Shown here in pieces: positions 1 through 5,022 of a stretch of 6,200 bases of DNA. The notes beneath the pieces are model-generated. The model was given only the letters and a program-made list of their open reading frames with translations, did no database searches and was not told where the DNA came from. Source of the DNA: an uncultured Collinsella sp. (GTDB lineage: Bacteria > Actinomycetota > Coriobacteriia > Coriobacteriales > Coriobacteriaceae); assembly GCA_900549355.1 (NCBI GenBank), contig UROA01000109.1, forward strand, positions 1 to 6,200, written 5' to 3'. A program made the position numbers and the translations under genes. The stretch's first letter is position 1, and every line of letters begins with the position of its first letter.

Positions 1-59
1 CCAGGCCCGATTTTGCCTCTTGACAATGTCCTGCTCATATTAAAAGGAACGTCCCTAAG

Positions 60-105
60 TACCGCATAAATACCGTTTATCGGAGAAAAAATACCGTTCG
101 CCGGT
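60..105. promoter_or_regulatory. Phased TACCG repeats, candidate operator/activator sites
   Basis: TACCG occurs at 60-64, 71-75 and 92-96, so the copies start 11 and 21 bases apart, about one and two turns of the helix. The last two copies sit in a longer direct repeat beginning AAATACCGTT (68-83 and 89-104), and each is a small dyad: ACCG-N5-CGGA at 72-84 and ACCG-N5-CGGT at 93-105. They lie just upstream of the candidate promoter at 114-141, where class I/II activators usually bind. The repeats are seen directly. That a protein binds here is inference, and the regulator is unknown. Confidence 0.5.
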
Positions 106-113
106 CATAATGA

Positions 114-141
114 TTGTTCCGGCTTTGGGCTTGTCTACAAT
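114..141 (+). promoter_or_regulatory. Candidate sigma-70-type promoter of the alpha-glucoside operon
   Basis: A good -10 box, TACAAT, lies at 136-141. A weak -35 box, TTGTTC, lies 16 bases upstream at 114-119. Transcription would begin near 148, shortly before the RAT hairpin at 162, as expected for an antitermination leader. The weak -35 next to the phased TACCG repeats fits an activator-assisted promoter. A TTGACA at 20-25 was also considered, but it has no good -10 at normal spacing. Confidence 0.5.
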
Positions 142-161
142 AACCCCCGTAAAAGAAATGC

Positions 162-198
162 GGAAGGTTACCGAGTCCCCTCGGACGTGGGCCTAACC
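162..198 (+). promoter_or_regulatory. RAT-like antiterminator RNA hairpin (BglG/LicT target)
   Basis: The segment starts GGAAGGTTACCG and ends GGGCCTAACC, close to the pattern known for BglG/LicT targets (GGATTGTTACCG ... GGGCAAAACC in the E. coli bgl leader, as recalled). It folds as a RAT: G162-G163 pair with C197-C198, A165-G166-G167 pair with C192-C193-U194, and an asymmetric loop of UUA (168-170) faces G191. The upper stem pairs 171-178 with 183-190, with one G-U and one A-G mismatch, and the loop is CCUC (179-182). The family's two asymmetric internal loops are kept. The upper stem is longer than usual. The antiterminator encoded at 810-1664 is the natural ligand. Confidence 0.75.
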
Positions 199-260
199 AA
201 AGTCTTTGATCGCGAGCGTCTCAATGGGCGCATTCGATTGATTTTGGTTGGGCTATATTT
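191..260 (+). terminator. Leader terminator overlapping the RAT
   Basis: GCCTAACCAAA (191-201) pairs with TTTGGTTGGGC (243-253) over 11 positions with a single G-U. Pairing can continue inward (202-204 with 240-242, 209-212 with 235-238, 216-221 with 226-231). The stem is followed by the T-rich stretch TATATTT (254-260). Bases 191-198 are also the 3' strand of the RAT hairpin, so the two structures exclude each other, which is the defining arrangement of PRD-protein antitermination. The U-tract is interrupted by A residues, so intrinsic termination may be leaky. That would allow the basal read-through needed to make the antiterminator. Confidence 0.68.
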
Positions 261-278
261 ATGAAGGGACATGTCACC

Positions 279-791
279 ATGGGTTTCTTTTCTCGCCTAA
301 TGGGTGGCTCGGATAAGCAGACGACTGCGGCTTCCGAGTTCGAAATCCTCGCTCCCGTTTCCGGCGAGCTTGTTCATCTAGAAAATACCAATGACCCCGC
401 TTTTAGCAGCCGTGCAGTGGGCGATGGCGTTGCCGTGGTTCCCCAAGAGGGAACGGTGTGCGCTCCTGTTTCCGGCACCGTCGCGGCGCTGTTTCCGACT
501 GAGCACGCGCTGGGCATCATGTCCGACGACAGCTCTGCTCAGGTGATGCTGCACATCGGAATCGACACTGTTAAACTTGAGGGCAAGGGCTTCCATGCGC
601 TTGTTGCCCAGGGTGACCATGTCGACGCGGGCCAGCCCCTCGTCGAGGTCGATTTCGACGCGGTCCGCGCTGCCGGCTTTGATCCCACGGTCTTCGTTAT
701 CGTGTGCGAGCGTTCGGAGAACTCGACTCTTCGTGAGCATGCTTCCGGTCCTGTTGCTGTTAAAGAGCCTGTCGTCTGGCTTTCCGAGTAA
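279..791 (+). CDS. PTS glucose-type IIA protein (stand-alone EIIA-Glc/Crr family)
   Basis: This soluble phosphocarrier of the PTS takes phosphate from HPr and passes it to a IIB domain. The 170-residue protein covers a single IIA-Glc fold, about the length of E. coli Crr. Landmarks are APVSGELV near residues 25-32, VGDGVAV, TEHAL with His76, and the active-site block MLHIGIDTV with His92, matching the two active-site histidines of Crr (His75 and His90). Starting at ATG 279 gives MGFFSRLMG, the usual family beginning, with AAGGGA at 264-269 as ribosome site. An in-frame ATG at 261 would add six residues, but it abuts the terminator U-tract and lacks a good ribosome site. The IICB permease downstream has no IIA domain of its own, so this gene most likely supplies it. 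Whether it also serves other permeases cannot be told. Confidence 0.93.
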   Translation: MGFFSRLMGGSDKQTTAASEFEILAPVSGELVHLENTNDPAFSSRAVGDGVAVVPQEGTVCAPVSGTVAALFPTEHALGIMSDDSSAQVMLHIGIDTVKLEGKGFHALVAQGDHVDAGQPLVEVDFDAVRAAGFDPTVFVIVCERSENSTLREHASGPVAVKEPVVWLSE

Positions 792-809
792 ATTCTTGTG
801 GTGGGTACC

Positions 810-1664
810 GTGGTTATCAAGCGAGTTTTTAACAACAACGTCGCAATGGTCACTTCGGACGATGGCTCCGAGCTCATCGTCATCGGTCGAGGCCTCTGCT
901 TTGGTCGCCATGCCGGCGATGCCATCGATGAGACGTCGGTCGAAAAGACCTACGCGTTGCAGGAGGGAACTTCTCAGGATTCGCGTACGATTGACCGCTT
1001 GGCACATCTTTTGGAGTCCATCCCCACCGTCAACCTCGTGATTTCCGAGGACATCGTTCAGATGCTCCGTCGAGAGCTCAATGTTGATATCAACGACAAG
1101 ATTCTCATTGCTCTCGCAGACCATATCAGCCTTGCTTTGGAGCGCGAGCGCAAGGGCGTCTCCTGTGAGAATCCGTTGCTGCTCGAGATCCAGCAGTTCT
1201 ATCGCAAGGAGTATGCACTTGCGGGCCGTGCGCTGCAGATTATCAAGGAGTATATGGGCATCCAGATGAGCGAAGAAGAGCAGGGTTTCATTACGCTGCA
1301 TATCGTCAACGCCACCATGCCGCAACGCTCCGATCGTCTGATCGTTTCGGTCCAGCTTGTTCGCGACGTGCTCGCGATTGTTTCCGAGCGCTATGCTACG
1401 ACCCTCGACGACACCTCGTTGCCTTACGAACGCTTCGTTCGTCACCTGCAGTTTTTCGCACAGCGAGCGCTCGATCCTACGGCCGGGCAAATCAACGGAG
1501 ACGCGTTGTTCCGAATCGATGAAACGGCGTATCCGTGCGCATTCTCATGCGCGGACGCCATAGCCGCCCACTTGTCGTCTACCTATAACGTTGTCGTTAC
1601 CAATGCCGAGAAGAGTTATCTCGCGTATCACATTGTTAACCTGCTTGGAGAACCTGGTCTCTAG
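810..1664 (+). CDS. BglG/LicT-family transcription antiterminator (CAT-PRD1-PRD2)
   Basis: This RNA-binding antiterminator should stabilise the RAT hairpin at 162-198 and so stop formation of the leader terminator. The protein is 284 residues, normal for the family. The CAT RNA-binding domain (about 1-55) contains the family signature VFNNNVA at the N-terminus and GRGLCFGRHAGD later on. PRD1 carries His105 (ALADHIS) and His164 (GFITLHIVNA). PRD2 carries His212 (YERFVRHLQFFAQR) and His274 (YLAYHIVNL). All four regulatory histidines phosphorylated by HPr or the cognate EII are therefore present. GTG 810 gives MVIKRVFNNN, which aligns with family N-termini. In-frame GTGs at 798 and 801 would add four or three residues and cannot be excluded, since ribosome sites here are weak (GGTGGG at 800-805). 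The gene begins only 18 bases after the IIA stop, so the two are surely co-transcribed. Confidence 0.94.
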   Translation: MVIKRVFNNNVAMVTSDDGSELIVIGRGLCFGRHAGDAIDETSVEKTYALQEGTSQDSRTIDRLAHLLESIPTVNLVISEDIVQMLRRELNVDINDKILIALADHISLALERERKGVSCENPLLLEIQQFYRKEYALAGRALQIIKEYMGIQMSEEEQGFITLHIVNATMPQRSDRLIVSVQLVRDVLAIVSERYATTLDDTSLPYERFVRHLQFFAQRALDPTAGQINGDALFRIDETAYPCAFSCADAIAAHLSSTYNVVVTNAEKSYLAYHIVNLLGEPGL

Positions 1665-1695
1665 GCATAACGTGTCCACACATCGATTGATATAA

Positions 1696-1717
1696 GGCAA
1701 GGCTCACGGTCTTGTCC
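1696..1717 (+). other. Small hairpin in the antiterminator-permease spacer
   Basis: GGCAAG (1696-1701) can pair with CTTGTCC (1711-1717) with one bulged T, around a nine-base loop. No T-run follows, so it does not look like a terminator. The 99-base spacer 1665-1763 shows no RAT-like sequence and no convincing promoter. Its other feature is the strong ribosome site of the permease gene. The hairpin could mark an RNA processing point or be chance. Confidence 0.25.
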
Positions 1718-1763
1718 AGGGCACATCTGTCTTAATTTGCGGAAAAGGAAGGGGAGTACCGCT

Positions 1764-3380
1764 ATGACCGCAAAAAAGAAGTTCAATTTCAAAGCGCCGT
1801 TGGAGGTGTTCGCGAAGTCGATCGTCCAGCCGATGATGTATCTCTCGGTTGCCGGCATCCTGCTCATCGTGGGCATCATTCTGACCAACAAGACCATCTG
1901 CGCCATGATCCCTGTGCTGGGCTTCGGTCCGTTCCAGCTTGTGGGCGCCGTTGTCTATCAGTCGCTGATGTTTATCATCAACAACCTCTCGATTCTGTTC
2001 TGCGTGGGCATCGCCGGCGCCATGGCAAAGAAGAACAAGGGCCATGCTTCGCTGATCGCCCTGATGTCGTTCTTCCTGTTCCTGCAGGCTAACAACATCG
2101 TACTCAACGCCACCGGCTCTCTTGCCGATGCGAGCGGCATGCTCGGTCTTACCGGAACCGGCCAGGCCACCGTTATGGGCATTCAGGTGCTCGATACCGG
2201 CGTGTTTGGCGGCATTATTCTCGGTTGCATCACCGGTGCCGTGTTCAACAAGTACTCGAACAAGCAGTTCCCCATTGCCCTTTCGATGTTCTCGGGCGTT
2301 CGCTTCCCGTTCCTGATCATGATCATCATTTCCTGGATCATGGGCGCTGGCTTCTGCATCGTTTGGCCTCCGGTTCAGGGTGCCATCTCCTCCGTTGCCG
2401 GCATCATTAAGGAGTCGGGCAACATCGGTCTGTTTATCTACGGCATGCTCAACAAGCTGCTCGTTCCTACCGGTCTGCACCACCTCATCTACACCCCGTT
2501 CCAGTTCTCCGATGTGGGTGGCACCCTGACGCTGGGCGATCAGGTTATCGCCGGTGCCTATCCCATCCGTGTCGCCGAGATGGCAATGACGGGCCAGCCC
2601 TTCTCCGATAGCACCTACTTCAACAGCTACACCTTCAACAACCTGTGGCCCTACATCGGTATCGGTCTCGCCTTTATCGTCACCGCTTACAAGGGGAACA
2701 AGGATAAGACCAAGGCCGTTATCATCCCGCTGATCATCACCGCCGTGCTCTCCTGTGTCACCGAGCCCATGGACTTCCTCTTTGTCTTTGCCGCTCCCGT
2801 GCTCTTTGTCGTTCACTCGGTTCTTTCCGGCATCTTCCTGGTCCTGCTCAAGGTCCTCTCCGTGCCCGCTTCGACTGCAGGCGGCATCATCAACATCGTG
2901 GTCTCCAACCTGGTTCTTGGTGTCGATAAGACCAACTGGCCGGTTATGCTGGTGCTTGGAGTCGTCAACGCCGCCCTGTACTTCTTCCTCTTCACCTTCC
3001 TTATTAAGAAGCTCAACCTCCACACGCCTGGTCGCGAGGAGGAGTCCGAGCTCGCCGAGTCCGTTGCCGAGGGCGAGGCCGCCGCATCTGTTGCGGTGAA
3101 GCAGGGCGCTGTTGCCGCGGCTCCCGCAGAGGGCGTCGATGCTGGCATTGCCGACCTGGTCGCAGGTCTTGGCGGCAAGGACAACATCGAGGAGCTCGAG
3201 AACTGCTTTACGCGTCTCCGCGTGAACGTTAAGAACCCGGACCTCATCGATGAGAGCCTCATCAACCACGTACCCAACAGCGGCATCAACCGCAACGGTA
3301 ACAATATCCAGATCATCTTTGGCATGAAGGTCGCCGAGATGCGCGACAAGGTCGAAAACGCAATTGAGAAGGAGCAGTAA
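1764..3380 (+). CDS. PTS alpha-glucoside (maltose-type) transporter subunit IICB
   Basis: This inner-membrane permease brings in an alpha-glucoside and phosphorylates it during transport. The protein is 538 residues, in IIC-IIB order, the size of MalX/AglA-type permeases. The IIC domain (about 8-415) is strongly hydrophobic with many membrane segments. It keeps the GLHHLIYTPF block (237-246) and CVTEPMDF (331-338), the counterpart of the GITE substrate motif. An acidic, Ala-rich linker (about 421-458) leads to the IIB domain, whose phosphocysteine is Cys481 in NCFTRLRV. No IIA domain follows, so phosphate must come from a separate IIA, most simply the protein at 279-791. ATG 1764 is chosen because AGGAAGGGGAG (1746-1756) lies seven bases upstream; an upstream in-frame TTG (1737) would swallow that ribosome site. 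Maltose is the likely substrate, judged from the GH4 partner, but other alpha-glucosides are possible. Confidence 0.94.
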   Translation: MTAKKKFNFKAPLEVFAKSIVQPMMYLSVAGILLIVGIILTNKTICAMIPVLGFGPFQLVGAVVYQSLMFIINNLSILFCVGIAGAMAKKNKGHASLIALMSFFLFLQANNIVLNATGSLADASGMLGLTGTGQATVMGIQVLDTGVFGGIILGCITGAVFNKYSNKQFPIALSMFSGVRFPFLIMIIISWIMGAGFCIVWPPVQGAISSVAGIIKESGNIGLFIYGMLNKLLVPTGLHHLIYTPFQFSDVGGTLTLGDQVIAGAYPIRVAEMAMTGQPFSDSTYFNSYTFNNLWPYIGIGLAFIVTAYKGNKDKTKAVIIPLIITAVLSCVTEPMDFLFVFAAPVLFVVHSVLSGIFLVLLKVLSVPASTAGGIINIVVSNLVLGVDKTNWPVMLVLGVVNAALYFFLFTFLIKKLNLHTPGREEESELAESVAEGEAAASVAVKQGAVAAAPAEGVDAGIADLVAGLGGKDNIEELENCFTRLRVNVKNPDLIDESLINHVPNSGINRNGNNIQIIFGMKVAEMRDKVENAIEKEQ

Positions 3381-3383
3381 ACA

Positions 3384-4766
3384 ATGATCATTACTCTGTG
3401 TGGTGGCGGATCCACCTTTACCCCCGGCATCGTCAAGTCCATCGCCCTGCGCAAGGACGAGCTCGACGTTGACGAGATTCGTCTGTACGACATCAACGAG
3501 GAGCGCCAGCGCAAGATCGGCGTGCTCGTGGACTGGATTTTGCACGAGGACCTCGGCCTGGACATCAAGCTCACGGTGACCACCGACAAAAAGACGGCTT
3601 TTACCGACGCGAGCTTCGTGTTTGCCCAGATGCGCGTGGGCGGCTACGCCATGCGCGAGCAGGACGAGAAGATTCCGCTGCGTCACGGCTGCGTGGGTCA
3701 GGAGACTTGCGGTTGCGGCGGCCTTGCCTACGGCATGCGCACTATCTTCCCCATGGTCGAGCTGATTGATGACGTTGAGAAGTACGCCAAGAAGGATTAC
3801 TGGATTCTCAACTACTCCAATCCTGCCGCAATCGTCTCCGAGGGCTGCCGTGTGCTGCGTCCCAACGCTCGCATCATCAACATCTGCGACATGCCGATCG
3901 CAATCATCGACGTGGTTTGCGCCGCGCTCGATATCGACAAGAAGGATGTCGAGTACGATTACTTTGGCCTCAACCACTTTGGTTGGTTCACCTCGATCCG
4001 CCACAAGGGCGAGGAGGTGCTCCCGCAGCTGCGCGAGTACATCAAGGAGCACCAGATCCTGCTGCCCGATTCCTACCTCAAGGGCATGGGCTCGCTGATG
4101 GCCAAGAAGCCCGAGGAGGCCACCGACGAGCACCCCGAGCAGAACCGCCACACCAAGGGCAGCTGGTACTACGTCTGGAAGGGCGAGTACGAGATCATGG
4201 AGTGCTTCCCGGAGTACCTGCCCAACACGTATCTGAACTACTACCTGCAGCAGAAGGAGTTCGTCGAGCATTCCAACCCCGAGCGCACCCGTGCTAACGA
4301 GGTTGAGGAGACGCGTGAGAAGAACCTCTTTGATGGTATCGATCACTACGAGAAGACGGGCGAGATCGACGAGAGCACGTTCTATGCGGGTAGCCACGGC
4401 GACTGGATTGCCGACCTGGCCATCGCTCTGAAGAACGACACCAAGCAGCGTTTCCTGGTCATTTGCGAGAACAAGGGCGCCATCCCCAACATGCCCTACG
4501 ACGCTATGGTCGAGCTGCCTGCCTACATTGGCAAGAACGGCCCCGAGGTCATCAGTCGCGACAACATTCCGCTGTTCCAGCAGGGCCTCATGATGCAGCA
4601 GCTGAACTCCGAGAAGCTCATTGTCGAGGCTACGATCGAGGGCTCGTACGAGAAGGCGCTTAAGGCCTTTACGCTCAACAAGACCGTGCCGTCGATGAAG
4701 GTCGCCAAGGAGGTTCTCGACGACATGATCGAGGCCAACAAGGGTTACTGGCCCGAGCTTAAGTAA
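3384..4766 (+). CDS. 6-phospho-alpha-glucosidase, glycoside hydrolase family 4
   Basis: This cytoplasmic enzyme cleaves 6-phospho-alpha-glucosides such as maltose 6'-phosphate into glucose 6-phosphate and a free sugar. GH4 enzymes need NAD+ and a divalent metal (often Mn2+) and work by oxidation-elimination. The 460-residue protein opens with the dinucleotide site CGGGSTFTPG (6-15). It has NYSNPAA (143-149), CDMP (168-171) and FGLNHFGW (194-201); Cys168 and His198 are the expected metal ligands, Asp169 fits the catalytic acid, and a Tyr in WYYVW (261-265) fits the base. CDMP is typical of 6-phospho-alpha-glucosidases (GlvA, MalH, AglB), whereas beta-specific members carry CN-type motifs. It is slightly longer than the roughly 440 residues of those enzymes. 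The ATG lies three bases after the permease stop, with AGAAGGAG (3367-3374) inside the permease's last codons as ribosome site, so translation is probably coupled. Confidence 0.95.
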   Translation: MIITLCGGGSTFTPGIVKSIALRKDELDVDEIRLYDINEERQRKIGVLVDWILHEDLGLDIKLTVTTDKKTAFTDASFVFAQMRVGGYAMREQDEKIPLRHGCVGQETCGCGGLAYGMRTIFPMVELIDDVEKYAKKDYWILNYSNPAAIVSEGCRVLRPNARIINICDMPIAIIDVVCAALDIDKKDVEYDYFGLNHFGWFTSIRHKGEEVLPQLREYIKEHQILLPDSYLKGMGSLMAKKPEEATDEHPEQNRHTKGSWYYVWKGEYEIMECFPEYLPNTYLNYYLQQKEFVEHSNPERTRANEVEETREKNLFDGIDHYEKTGEIDESTFYAGSHGDWIADLAIALKNDTKQRFLVICENKGAIPNMPYDAMVELPAYIGKNGPEVISRDNIPLFQQGLMMQQLNSEKLIVEATIEGSYEKALKAFTLNKTVPSMKVAKEVLDDMIEANKGYWPELK

Positions 4767-4798
4767 AAGCAACAGGGTCGCTGACCACATACCTAGAG

Positions 4799-4836
4799 CA
4801 ATGCCCCGTCCACGTGATTGCGTGGGCGGGGCATTG
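4799..4836 (+). terminator. Operon-end hairpin terminator
   Basis: Bases 4799-4814 pair with 4821-4836 over 16 positions, with one G-U, around the loop TGATTG (4815-4820). The stem is very GC-rich in its middle and begins 32 bases after the GH4 stop. Only a poor T-run follows (TCATTT). It is probably the intrinsic terminator of the operon, perhaps helped by Rho or acting as a 3' stabiliser of the mRNA. A tiny palindrome, GGTC-GCT-GACC, precedes it at 4776-4786. Confidence 0.8.
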
Positions 4837-4838
4837 TC

Positions 4839-4862
4839 ATTTGGTAACGCGTTTTACCAAAT
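4839..4862. repeat. Perfect 9-bp inverted repeat, candidate operator
   Basis: ATTTGGTAA (4839-4847) is repeated inverted as TTACCAAAT (4854-4862) around CGCGTT. The dyad has a CG at its centre, a feature of many LacI-family operators, and it lies just after the terminator hairpin and upstream of the oxidoreductase gene. It is AT-rich and lacks a following T-run, so it reads better as a protein site than as a terminator. The symmetry is seen directly; the regulator is unknown. Confidence 0.45.
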
Positions 4863-4937
4863 ATGGCATTTATCTGCGGTAATGTTCTATTTCACCGCTG
4901 AGGGTGACATTTCATGCCGCCTGCCGAACTGCGTGGA

Positions 4938-4958
4938 GACCTAACAACTATTTAGGTC
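4938..4958. repeat. Perfect 7-bp inverted repeat, candidate operator
   Basis: GACCTAA (4938-4944) and TTAGGTC (4952-4958) form a perfect dyad around a seven-base AT-rich spacer, 21 bases in total, which suits a dimeric repressor or activator. It lies 65-85 bases before the oxidoreductase start. As RNA it could also form a small hairpin. No known regulator consensus is recognised. Confidence 0.4.
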
Positions 4959-4981
4959 AGTGTTGTGCGTGTAGCAATTTC

Positions 4982-5001
4982 GCCCGGCCTCGCCTCCGGG
5001 C
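4982..5001 (+). other. GC-rich hairpin just upstream of the ribosome site
   Basis: GCCCGG (4982-4987) pairs perfectly with CCGGGC (4996-5001) around the loop CCTCGCCT. The hairpin ends nine bases before the AGAGGGGA ribosome site of the oxidoreductase gene. It leaves that site exposed, so it may stabilise the 5' end of the mRNA rather than block translation. There is no T-run after it. Confidence 0.35.
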
Positions 5002-5022
5002 TGCCATGTGAGAGGGGATCTT

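Larger units (their letters stand above)
4863..5022. other. Leader/spacer of the oxidoreductase gene
   Basis: No gene is supported here. The spacer contains CGGT/ACCG elements (GCGGT at 4876-4880, ACCGC at 4894-4898), two further inverted repeats (4938-4958 and 4982-5001) and, at its end, the ribosome site AGAGGGGA (5011-5018). I could not find a -35/-10 pair with acceptable spacing: GTGACA at 4904-4909 resembles a -35 but has no matching -10. A promoter for the downstream gene is still expected, since a strong hairpin separates it from the PTS operon. Confidence 0.4.

Noticed and set aside
20..46. TTGACA at 20-25 as a promoter
   Set aside because: The only -10-like sequence (TAAAAG, 41-46) is poor and spaced 15 bases. 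TACAAT at 136-141 is a better -10 and places the start just before the RAT.
1..59. Possible tail of an upstream gene
   Set aside because: No frame with recognisable protein sequence is visible. It is AT-rich and looks intergenic, with only a weak GGNACGTNCC palindrome at 46-55.
261..278. ATG 261 as the start of the IIA gene
   Set aside because: It directly follows the terminator T-run and lacks a good ribosome site. ATG 279 gives the family-typical MGFF start with AAGGGA well placed.
378..1490. 370-codon minus-strand frame opposite IIA and the antiterminator
   Set aside because: Antisense shadow of two genes with intact family motifs. It shows no recognisable motif of its own.
1665..1763. 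A second RAT or a terminator before the permease gene
   Set aside because: There is no GGA-N2-GTTAC pattern, and the only hairpin (1696-1717) is bulged and has no T-run.
1704..4790. Very long open frame on the minus strand, 1028 codons, opposite the permease and GH4 genes
   Set aside because: It is the antisense image of two clearly real genes. Its composition (rich in Leu, Val, Asp, His and Gly, no domain) is what codon bias with C/G-ending codons produces, and it crosses the junction between both genes and the terminal spacer.
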